Part shown: piece after piece, positions 1 through 10,800 of the stretch
How positions within the stretch are numbered: the first letter of the stretch is position 1
Layout: each line of letters starts with the position of its first letter
Assembly: GCA_013365365.1 (NCBI GenBank)
Contig: JABVXU010000580.1
Coordinates: 1-33,611, forward strand
DNA: 33,611 nucleotides
Direction: 5' to 3'
DNA from: Cruorifilaria tuberocauda
Taxonomy: Eukaryota; Nematoda; Chromadorea; Rhabditida; Onchocercidae
The notes under the pieces: generated by a model
What the model saw: the letters and a program-made list of their open reading frames with translations, nothing else
The model's database searches: none
Told to the model about the DNA's origin: nothing
Program-made: the position numbers and the translations under genes

Positions 1-299
1 AAGCAAAATGTCATATTCATCCTATAGTTCTCTTTGTAATTAACAAGTAATTGAAATTATAAATATTTGCATATTTGTAGAAAGACTTTATTTCATTTTA
101 ATTAACGAAGAATTTTTTCAAAAATTAAAAGTGAGATAGCAGTGAAGTAAGGAAATGTAACAGTTTATTAAGTTATCAAAAAAAAAAGTAAATGAATAAA
201 TCTAATGAGTTGTCATAGCCAACAGATATGTGAACTTTAAGAGACGAAGCATGAATTTATGAGAATTCTTGAATTGATCATTTGAAAGAATTCTGTCTT

Positions 300-361
300 A
301 ATGATTAAACAAAATGATAACATTTTCGGGAATGATTAGACAAAATGATAATATTTGCAGG
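300..361. repeat. Two-copy 31-base tandem repeat
   Basis: Copies at 300-330 and 331-361 share AATGATTARACAAAATGATA followed by diverged GG-ending tails. Confidence 0.8.
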
Positions 362-420
362 AATGCCTTAGAAAAGTAAATGAATAAACGATCATTCAAT
401 CATAATAAGAAAAATTTTAA

Positions 421-508
421 GAAAAAATTTATAAAGTAAAAAAGTTTATAAAGTAAAAAGAGCAGATAAGAAAAAATTTATAAAGTAAAAAAGTTTATAA
501 AGTAAAAA
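421..508. repeat. Two-copy 49-base direct repeat
   Basis: Copy 1 (421-459) and copy 2 (470-508) are nearly identical, and each contains two TTTATAAAGTAAAA sub-repeats. Confidence 0.8.
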
Positions 509-3120
509 AAGTAGAGATTATTACATCGTATGAATTATATTTGAATTCTTTTTTTATAGGTAAATAATTAGTTTTTTTTAATTATTAAAAATCAAAAATT
601 TGACATTTTAAAGTTACGGTAAAGATTAATTAATTGCCTATAATTAATAGCATCTAATGTTAATTATTAGATATATTGCTGTAAAAAAGAATCGAAAAAG
701 TTCAAAATAAAACTTGAAAATAAGAGATGAAAATTTATTACTTATTATTTAACATACATAGTATAAATCATTAATATACTCTAAAATTATTTTCATCAAA
801 TTAGAAATCGGTATGTATTTTGAAATGAACTCGGATTAAATTAATAAAATACTTTTAGTTATCATAAACATTCAACAATTTTTTAATGTATAATTTAATA
901 AGCAGGTAAACAAGTAAGCAAACAAGTAAAAAGTGTAATAATTCTTCTAAAAATCAATTCAATCATTTTACAGCTAAATTTAAAGAACAATGTGAAATCT
1001 CTAATAAACTTATCATTAATCTGATAATACAATTACTGAAATTAATTTTTAAACGAAAAATGAAAAGATTAAAGAATTTATTTGAATTGATAGAAAGCTT
1101 ATTCATTTCAAAGCTTATCAATCGAGAAGAAATGATCGGAATGATAAGCGATTTATCAAAATATCGTTTACTACTACTTGCTCAACAAAAAATTTTTCAT
1201 TGTAAAATTTTTCTTACAACAATAACTCATCGATTTTAAAACATATGCTAGCAAATGATTACGTCATCCTCTTCCATTTCCTTTCGTTTTTTCTCTTCTC
1301 ACTTTAAATTCCCAAAAGTTTCATTTTATTACAAATGCTAATAATTGCAATATCGATTATATACAAATAAGCTTAAATTCAATTTTAGACATTCCTTTTA
1401 GGCTATCATGAAGGAATAAAACGAATAGGGAGGAATGACTAGAAATTTATGCATAATAAATTCATGCATTAAAAATGAAATAGCTTAATAGCTAGACAGT
1501 TTGAACTTTAACATTAGCTTTGACTTCTTCCAGAATTAATCCATCAATTTCCATCAGTAAAAAGTAAAAAGCATTTCTTCGTTTATGCTGCGCACAATCG
1601 CTTATTTATTAAGCTTATGCTCATAAAGTTTTGACAAATTGTTTCAATATTGAATTTTTGAAAATAGCAAAAAAAAAAAAAAACTTTGTCTCATTTTCTT
1701 TGTAAACAATTTCCATTTCAACGCTTTTTCCTCTTTTAGCTAATTCATTGAAAATGAAGAAAAAAAAATTGAATATTATAAATTTCACTAACAAACAAAC
1801 TCAATGCTTTTTTTTTAATCGTTGAAAAGATTACTTACTGAAATTTTACAAAATGACGAAAATTTCTTATCATGCAATTTTTTTTTTGTTTTTTGATTTT
1901 ATCATATTAAATAATAAATTCGAATATATCATACTCTTTTTTTTTTACTATAAATTAAATGATACTTAAAAATTTTAGAAGATAATTTTATTTAATTAAC
2001 AATGAGTAAATTACATTTCAATCATTTGATGATATTCAAATTAATAATAAATAAATAAAAAAAATAGTAAGAAATATTAAATCAGAAAGAGTTTATATAT
2101 TAAGATTATACTAAAGAAGTAGAAGAAAGAGTAAGATAATTATCAGATAATTACTATCAATTATCAGTGAAACAGTAAGAGGGAAAACGATACTATCAAA
2201 TACAATAATGATGAAATAACAAAAAGAAAAATATCAGTTATCAGTTATTTGAAATGATTGACATATTTTTAATAAGTGATAATGCTAACATTGAAATGGA
2301 AATGATAGTAGTAAAAGTGTAAATAGTTGATAGTTGTGTGCAACGATTGAATGATAAAGATTAATGAAAGCGATAAGCAGTAGATAATGCTAGTAATCAG
2401 AAATGTTTCTGCTTTTATAAAATTGGAAAATCACGAAATATAAGCTAAAGAGATTTTTGAAATTTCAAAAAGAAAAGAATTTCCTTAGAGATTTTTCTTG
2501 AAGCAAAAAAAAAAGAAAAAAAAGTTTTATATGAGACTAAAAATTTCAAAGATCTTTTTAGTTTTTAAAGGCAGAATAAAAGAAGAAAATCTAACATTTC
2601 TCTTTCTCTCAAAAAATATTTTGAGAGAGAGAGAGAGAGAGAATTTAGACTTAATAGCAATTCTCCCAAAAATTCTTAAAAATGGAAAAACAGAAGAGGG
2701 AAAAGTTAGCTACCTAACATCATTTCATTTCCCTCTCTCTCTTTAGCAGTTATTTTCAATGAAAAATAAGAGATAGCATTTTAACGGAATAAGCCTATAG
2801 TTTAAATTGATTTTGCCTTAGAATGAAAGTAATAGAGAGAGAAAGAGGGAAAGAGATGAAGAGGAAGAGAGAGAGGAAAGAGAAGAGATTTTAATGAAGA
2901 AATGACATCAATGCTTTAGGCTTGCTTTAAATTAACCTAAATAAGACTAGTTGTAAAAACTTATTTGCAGAATTTACCAATTAACTTACTTTCTCCATTC
3001 ACGCAAATATAAACAAATTCCACTAATTGACCTATATGCTCGGATGGTTAAAATGAATTCAAGCAAACTTAACTTAAACATCATCATGAAACAAATATCC
3101 GATATCGGATCTTGCAAGGT

Positions 3121-3162
3121 GTGATATTAAATGTCGTAGACCTGATATTGAATATCGTAGAG
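3121..3162. repeat. Two-copy 21-base tandem repeat beside a palindrome
   Basis: The units at 3121-3141 and 3142-3162 share TGATATTRAATRTCGTAGA. The perfect palindrome ATCCGATATCGGAT lies at 3097-3110. Confidence 0.75.
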
Positions 3163-4758
3163 TTATTGTAGCAAAAGTGTAATTGAAACCGTTTCAAACG
3201 TGATAAGCAAGCAGTATGCTACTCTTTTCTCAATACTAGTAAAGAGTAATTTATGAATTTATATGTTTCCAATAGGTTTATTGCAAATAAATTATGAAAA
3301 TTAATGAATTTATTTTATTAGCCTAAACCAATGCAACATTTCGGTTTAATGGTTCATTAAACTGAAATAATAGTTGAAATGATAATAATCTTATTAATTA
3401 TGCCACAGGTATTTCAATGTTGATATTATTTTGCTTAAGCCGCTAAAAAGCATTTGATAAACATCAATAGTCAATCTGATAATATTGATAAAATTTATCA
3501 ATTAATCGATCCATCAATAATTTTTATCAGTAACACATGTTGAGAATAACTTTTGATTTTAATTTTATTATCAACTCATACTTCGCAAATTTGTAATTCT
3601 ATGTAATTTTTTTTTAAAGCATTCATGTGAATCAGAATATAATAAAGAATTATGAAGTTGGATGAGGAAAGAGCTTATCAGTAGTAAATGATAAGAAAGT
3701 AATGATTGTTAATTAGTAAATAAATTACATAAACAACAAACGTATCAATACATTTATGAATTCTTTTTTTAAGTATGAATGACTTATTATTAATTTCAAT
3801 TTGATTCAATTCAATTATGATTGGAATCTAACGAGGAATGATCTAATTGATAATAGCTTATCAGTGATAATTGTTAATTATATTTGTGTAAATTTCAGAG
3901 TGATAAAACATGAAAAGCCGAAATTATGACGTAACAAAGCTGAAAGTAATCCTCTCTCTCATACATTTATATATATATATATCGATATGAAGCATGAGAA
4001 AAACCATTGATTGGTTAACTTTTAAAATTATAGGACTTTAATTTTCTTATAGATTTACTTTTATTTTAATTCAATCAATAATTTCAGAATCAATACTGAA
4101 TTAAAAGTAATACTGTTATCATTGAACACTTTCTTCCAAAATAAATAAAATTAATAAATATTTAAAACAATTTTTTTTCGAAATTTTTACGGAATATAAA
4201 GAGTAAATAACTATTATTAAAATTAAACATTGAATCAATTGTAGTAATAGTGATTTCAATCATTAAAATTAAAGATTAGTCTAAAATTAATCATAATTTC
4301 AAACTGAACATTTAATGAAAAAAAAATAAAATTTAAAAGTTTCGAGTTTTCTTATGATTCTTTTATTACTAAGAAATTATAGGAAAATTCCAAATTAATC
4401 CCTTTAATAATTTTTTTTTCAATAAAATTTCAACAAGTACTTAGTCTTAAATTTTATTGCCTAGTCTTAACTCTCTCTCTCTCTCGCTCCTAGTCTTAAG
4501 TCTTAAAATTTAGTACCTAATCTAATTAGTCTTAACTTGAAGAGTAAATGAAAAGATTTGTAAATGAAAATAAAAATTCCTTGATTGAATTTCAATTTTA
4601 AATAAATGTAAAAGTTTTTTTAAAAAAATTTTTTTACATGTTTTTTTCTTTTTTAGGAATATAATGACATTTTTCTGATATTATCGATACTATTAATCAT
4701 CAATTCTCCTAATGAAAAAAAAAATTTGAATTAAAAAATTAAAAGACAGAAAGATTAC

Positions 4759-4872
4759 CAATGTCTCGAATCTTCTCAATAATAATAATTCCAAAATGCC
4801 ATCTTCACAACATTCACGCATTATTGAAGAAGCATTCAAATGCGATAAACCGGTAAGTACTTTTCCATTTAC
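4759..4872 (-). CDS. mpz-1: mpz-1 exon: PDZ8, C-terminal part
   Basis: The acceptor is TTGACAG|GTAAATG and the donor TTG|GTAATC; 38 codons, phase 0 to 0. VNGKVLTGLSHLNASSIMRE has the class I His at helix B; ILELLLLRRFETL ends the domain. MUPP1 PDZ8 has SHQNASSIIK. Read-through adds a low-complexity, Phe-rich tail and a stop, so further exons to the left are more likely. Confidence 0.87.
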
Positions 4873-7800
4873 CTGTCAATTACAATTACAAGTATTAAAA
4901 ATCAGTTATAATTATCATTTACAGACTTGATTTTCAATGGTTAAATTATTATCTTAATTAAGTAATTAAATTATTGTTTTAAGATTTCTTCCTTTATTTT
5001 CTCTCTATTTCTCTCTCTCTCTCTCTCTCTCTCCATATAAATCTTTTCCTTACCTAATTTCAATTGAATTTCTTTTTTTTTTAAAAAAACTCATACCATT
5101 TATTCTCTTTCTCTATCATCTATAAATTTAATTTATATTTTACTACGGTTGTAAAAATTTACCTCAAGTAGTTCATCACCAATTTTCACTGATAATGGAC
5201 AAGTTGGTTTAACTGCAACCACTAAAATATTCAATCGATCGTTATCATGATCACGATTACTTGCAAGCGATAAGCCAAGACCACTACGTGGTACTTTATC
5301 CAATTTCAGCAATATCTTATCACCCAATAAATTACCATATTTTCGATTTATCTTATCTAAATTATATCAAATTAATCATAATCATTCACGTATTTCTGTA
5401 GTTAATCATTCACGTGTTCCTGTAGTTAATCATTCACGTATTCCTGTTTCATGCGTCAAATTACTAATATTTAACATTACTTATTTATTCTCGTATGAAA
5501 TTAAAATTGACGGGCTATCATCCGTTAACACAATTCAATAATCATATCATAAGGATAAATCAAACAGGATCTTGGAGCCTATGTATCTGCAACATTATCT
5601 TTCTTAATTTCAATACTAGACCTATTAAAAATCCTATTTGTACCTTTCCAAATACTAAACTTAACTCGTACCTCAATATAGAAATGGCTTAAATTTGCAT
5701 GATCAATCGAAATTCCACTAACAGATATTATTAATAATTGTGAACGAAGAGAACTTAATGAAGACTAAAACCTTAAATGCCAAATAAATGTGTTACTTAA
5801 ATAGGAACCTATTTCCTCAATACTGATTAAATATCGTGTTCCCAGATAATAAATATATTCCAGGTTCCTGTTAACGTTAGGATTTTGACTACATCGGAAG
5901 AACATTAATTATAAACTACTCGCTGATAACTGAACTTAATTTTAATTAATTAATTTCCTAATGAATACCTTTTGTATAGAAGAACTGATCTTCCTCTTCC
6001 GGATCATTATCACGTTTCGATAGCGCAGCTGCACTATCCATATCAATTCTTCGTGGTACCAATTCAACAACCTTTGTACTACTTCGTTTTCGTTGTAAAT
6101 TTTCCACTCCTTCAACCCTCTCTGCCTAATAAAAAAAAAAGAACTGAATATTAGTAAGTAAGTTAAATTAAATAAGTAAATCAAATTTCTGTAATTCTGT
6201 ATTTTCAAAATTCCTTTTTGCTTAATTTGCAAGAAATGTAATAATACTTCTGAAGAAATCTTCATTATAAAATTAGAAATGCGAAATTAAAGAATTAATT
6301 TGAAATAATAAATCATAGTTGTATATTTGTAATTAATTAATATATTTCTTACATTTATTAATTTAAAAATGTTTTTTTGCTATTTTTAAAGAACAAAATA
6401 AGAAACTTACGTTCAAACAAACTGATACTCTCTTAACAAGTTGAGGTTTTTCATTTCTTTTCATATCTTTAATTTCCAATTCCTCATTTTTCTGTAATTC
6501 AGCTTCACGTCCTACAGAAGCTAAGCTTCCTTTCTTCCTTGTGCCTTTTGTTACAGTCAATTCTTGAATATTATCACTAATTTCATCCTAAATAAATACT
6601 TCTAATAAACTCTGAACTGATAACTCTAAACTGATTAGTAAACCTAGTATTAATACAAATGAACTTAATATAAACTTTTACTGATATCTCGATGACTTAT
6701 TGTTATTTTTTCGTTTAATACAAATTAATATTTTATCGTTTAATACAAATAAAATGAATGATAAAAGAAATTAAAAAATTTTCTAAAATTTAAATTTCGA
6801 AAAAGAAATAAGTGAAATTTTAACTTAACAAAAATTCATTATTTATTTAATTTTAATTAATTCATTAAATGTATGAAATTCATTGTAAGCACTAAAATAA
6901 AAGTTACACAGTAATGATGATGATGATGATGATGAATTGAAATTTTTAAAATATATTTAAAATAATACCTTAGCTATAACTTTCGGTACATTGAATATGT
7001 TTATTAAGTTTGAACTATCCTTCTCTTCGCTCCATTTACTCGTACATTTTTCATCTCGATCTTCTCTTTCATCCATCTCTTCATTATTATCATTCTTAAA
7101 ATCAATTAAAATTGCTTAGCTTAAGTAATAAAAAAAAAGTAAGTAATGAAAAAAAGTAAGTAATGAAAAAAAAAAGTTTTAATTTTTCTTCACCGGAAAT
7201 ATCATTATAAATCAATAATGAAGAGAAAAACATGCTTCTTTTTTACTACAAAAAATAATTTTTAATTAATAAAGTTTATACTTTGTGATTTTAAATTGTA
7301 TAAGTAGTAAAATGAAATAATAAAATAGCCTTAGGTGATAATAAATACCTGACATGATGAGAAATTATGAAGACTTTGAACAACAAATTTCACCGGATTT
7401 TTGGCATTTTTTATAATCTGAACTGCTTGCTCATGCGTAGCTTCACGTAAATCCTGATCATTTACCTAAAAATTTCAATTTGATAAAATTTATTTTATTT
7501 TACTCTCACTTAAACCAGTAAGTTATAAATTATTTCAGTTTATTTAAAATTTTAATCTTTTTTTACTTCCTCATTTTTATCAAAAACTTACCCAAATTTA
7601 ATATTCTATTTCAATTGATTATTCATACTATAGCACATTTGTTCCTCGAATTTATCTGATAACTTTCAAATTACTTACACTTATCACTCGATCACCCATA
7701 TTCATCATATTGGACCGACCAGCTGGTGAATTTGGTAGGACCGATTTGATAAAAATACCCGAGACAGTGCTTCTCGTACCAGGTTGCCCACTTTTATGGC

Positions 7801-10800
7801 TAACTTCCACACGGCCACCAACAATACTAATACCTGTAGTTAACTTATTTTAAATCTAAACTTAAGTCGAATAACTTATATTCATATTATGCACATATCA
7901 TATATCATATATCACATATCACATATCACATTATATGCTATGACGCCATTCTTCTTATCATGTAAAGCATAATACTTGTAATTCACGTGGTAAGAAACAG
8001 CGTCAAAGCCGTAAAAATGGCAAAAAGTACACTATTTGCTTTGAAGTATTCCATTTTTACACGTGCTACAACACTCACGTGTTTACGTTTTAGTTATACT
8101 TACTTTAGAAAATTTTTATAACTTACCAAATGACTGATTCGGCTCACGATTTAATATTACTGTTCTTGTTTGATCCCAAAATTTGAAACGATTTGATTTA
8201 GCTGACTGCAAAAAAAAATTTCCCTTATCAGATTAGCTTTTTGATCAGCTAACAGCATCATTTTAAAATGATGACGAAATTGTTAAAGTGATATCAGATA
8301 ATCAGCTAGTAATTAGCTTTTGATATATAACTTAACTTTACTAATAACACTTTTATGAAATTGATAAATCTTATATTCCGATTAATCGTCGAAAAATACC
8401 GGATCAAGAAAATGATATATTGCAAGAAGAAAGTTAGGTAAGTGATTATAGAATGAAATATTTCTTTCATGGCATTCCATATGAATTAATTAAAATTATA
8501 AAATTTAAGGATGAATAAAATCACCAGGTGTGTTTCAGATGAAACTGGTGAAGACAGGGAATCGATGAGCATTGATTGATTAGTTGATTCAGTTTCGATC
8601 ATAATATTTCGTTTAATTTCATCATCGATGAGCTGTTGACTAGCTTCAGATGGAGGATTTAATTGTTCTGAGGTTATTCGAGTTGTTGATTTCTTTTCCA
8701 ATCTTAATATATAGAGAAAGTTAAAAACATTCAATTTAAATCAGTCAATTTTTAATTAATTTATCGAAAAAGCGATCGATTGAAAATTTATGAAATTAGA
8801 AATTTAAGAAGTTTCTTAAATTTTTGAAATATTGAAATGATGTTGAATTTTAGAATTAATTTTAAGAGAACTGAAATTGGTAATTTTGACTGATTAAAGA
8901 AATCAGAAAAGTAACAACTAACCCTTCGCTGCTACTTTTCTTTCTTCCATCATTCTCCGTTACCTTTCCGTTTTCAACTTCCATCTCATTTATGAATGAA
9001 TTGGAAATAATATTACTATTAAGTGGCACTTGAAAACTTCCCGAAGAATCAACTTTTCCGGTGATCGATGTTAACTGTTTAGGAATCTAAAATGCACAAG
9101 TTTCAATCATTTAGAAATAATGATTTCTTAAAAGAAAGCCGAAATTTAGAAATTTCGTAGAGTTTCCGGCAGGATTTAGAGATTTAGTAAGATTTCCGGA
9201 AAAAATCAGGATTCAAGGATTTAGTAAAATTTCAAATTTAATTGTATAAAAGAAAACGATGAACTTCTTGTGAAGCAAAAACACTCTTAGATGGAATTGT
9301 TCTGATCGATTCGACTGATAACTTTGTTGCTACGTTAACGTTTGTCACGTTTGTTAAACGTTCTGAGGCTAACAATTCCAGCCATATATCGTTTAAAATT
9401 ATCTAAAACTTATTATCCATAACAGCAAAAAAAAAAAAAAAAAAAGGAAAGTAAGATTAAAAGAAAAAATTTTTAATTTTTAATAATTAAAATTTTTTTT
9501 AAAAATTAATTTCATTAATTAAATCTACAAAAAAAGTTACAGAAGAAAAAAGAAAAATGGAGAAAAGAGTGCTAAAATGCTGTAAGTTGAGAATTTGGAA
9601 ATTTTTACCGACACAATCCTAAAATATTCATTCATTCAAAATTTGATTTCTAACATAACTATTGTTGACAACATTGTCAGGATGTCTTGTTATTTCCGTT
9701 TCTTTTTTTCCTCTTAAAGCTCCGTAAATTACGAATTGATGTAAGTTAAGCTTCAACGGAAGGAAACTTTCATATCGCTAGAAGAAAGCAATTCTTTTCA
9801 TTTTTCTTTTTAAAATCATTTTCCAAGTTGCTTTCCGGAAAACGACCACTAATTTACATTTATAAAACAAAATAATATAATTAAATAAAAAATACTTTGC
9901 ATTTCATTTTTAAAATAATGTCGTCATGCAATTAAAACAAAAAAAGAAAAATTATGGATGAAGTAAAAACGAAATTTTCATGAAATTTTTTTTTTTTTGG
10001 AATTTTAAGAAATAAAAATAGTATGAATTAGAGAATTTTTATAAAAAACGATATTGATTTATTTATTTGTTTGTTTATTTCCTTTTACTTTCTTAAATTT
10101 ATCAGTTGAATTCTTATCAGCTCCTAATCAACAAAGTGATAAAAAAAACCATTTAAAAGAAAGTTAAAAATTAAAACCCACTGATAAAAAAAGAATTAAT
10201 AATTAAAGATCAATCTCAAATTCATTTCATTTTATTAAAATTTGATCATTTAATTTCATTTCATTTAATTTGATCATTTGATCATTTAATTTCTTGCTAA
10301 ATTGAAACTAAATGTAAAATTACGAGAAGAAATGGTAATGTGAACTAACGAGTAGTAAAGGTATAGTAACTTCAGTTATATTAATTCATTAAGGTATAAG
10401 GTTAATTAAAGGTTAATTACCAATGAATTACATATTTTAGTTAAGAAAGTCAGTATTTTAGTCTTAATACTGCTCTATAATAAATATGCTGTAAATTGAA
10501 ACAAATAAATTTCAATTAATCTAAATATTTTAATTTTCAAGATTTTTCCAGGAAAAAGGAAAAGTTTAATTTTTAAAAACATTTCAATGAAATTCAAACA
10601 AAATGATAAATTGCAATATGGCCTTTAATTAATTAACTAATTCAACTGGCAGTTTTTTAAAATGTACTTTGAACTATGCATATTGATGTTATTTCCAAAA
10701 AGGAATTTAAGGAAATATGAAAAACAAGGGAAACGAAAAGTGCACTAGGTAATTACATTAAAGTTAATAACAATGATAATAATAAATTGATCAAAAAGTT

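Larger units (their letters stand above)
1..4758. other. AT-rich noncoding: downstream intron or flank
   Basis: I found no supportable exon. Contents are short tandem repeats (300-361, 421-508, 3121-3162), GA/CT microsatellites (2623-2641, about 2835-2885, about 4471-4490), a TA run near 3969-3982 and a 14-base palindrome at 3097-3110. The PDZ8 exon ends in a donor and MUPP1-type proteins have more PDZ domains, so this is probably part of a long intron. Confidence 0.6.
5357..5968. other. Intron before PDZ8
   Basis: 612 bases. It holds the 24-base tandem repeat and the candidate cryptic coding segment described at 5672-5764. Confidence 0.75.

Noticed and set aside
2498..2746. 82-residue plus open frame
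   Set aside because: Lys-rich start from an A-run and a GA microsatellite; low complexity with no homology-like content.
2990..3045. Possible minus exon ending in a GTAAGT donor (frame VEFVYICVNGE)
   Set aside because: The only upstream acceptors are unlike the others in this gene, and the PDZ-like VNG is a three-residue coincidence.
4796..4852. Plus-strand ATG followed by 19 codons and a perfect GTAAGT donor, resembling a first exon
   Set aside because: It is the exact antisense of the PDZ8 C-terminal exon, whose protein match (TGLSHLNASSIMRE) is far stronger.
5495..5692. 65-residue plus open frame
   Set aside because: Antisense to the minus candidate segment; no splice or start context of its own.
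8383..8434. Plus-strand stretch reading NRRKIPDQENDILQEES before GTAAGT
   Set aside because: A stop precedes the donor and there is no acceptor; likely chance in an intron of the minus gene.
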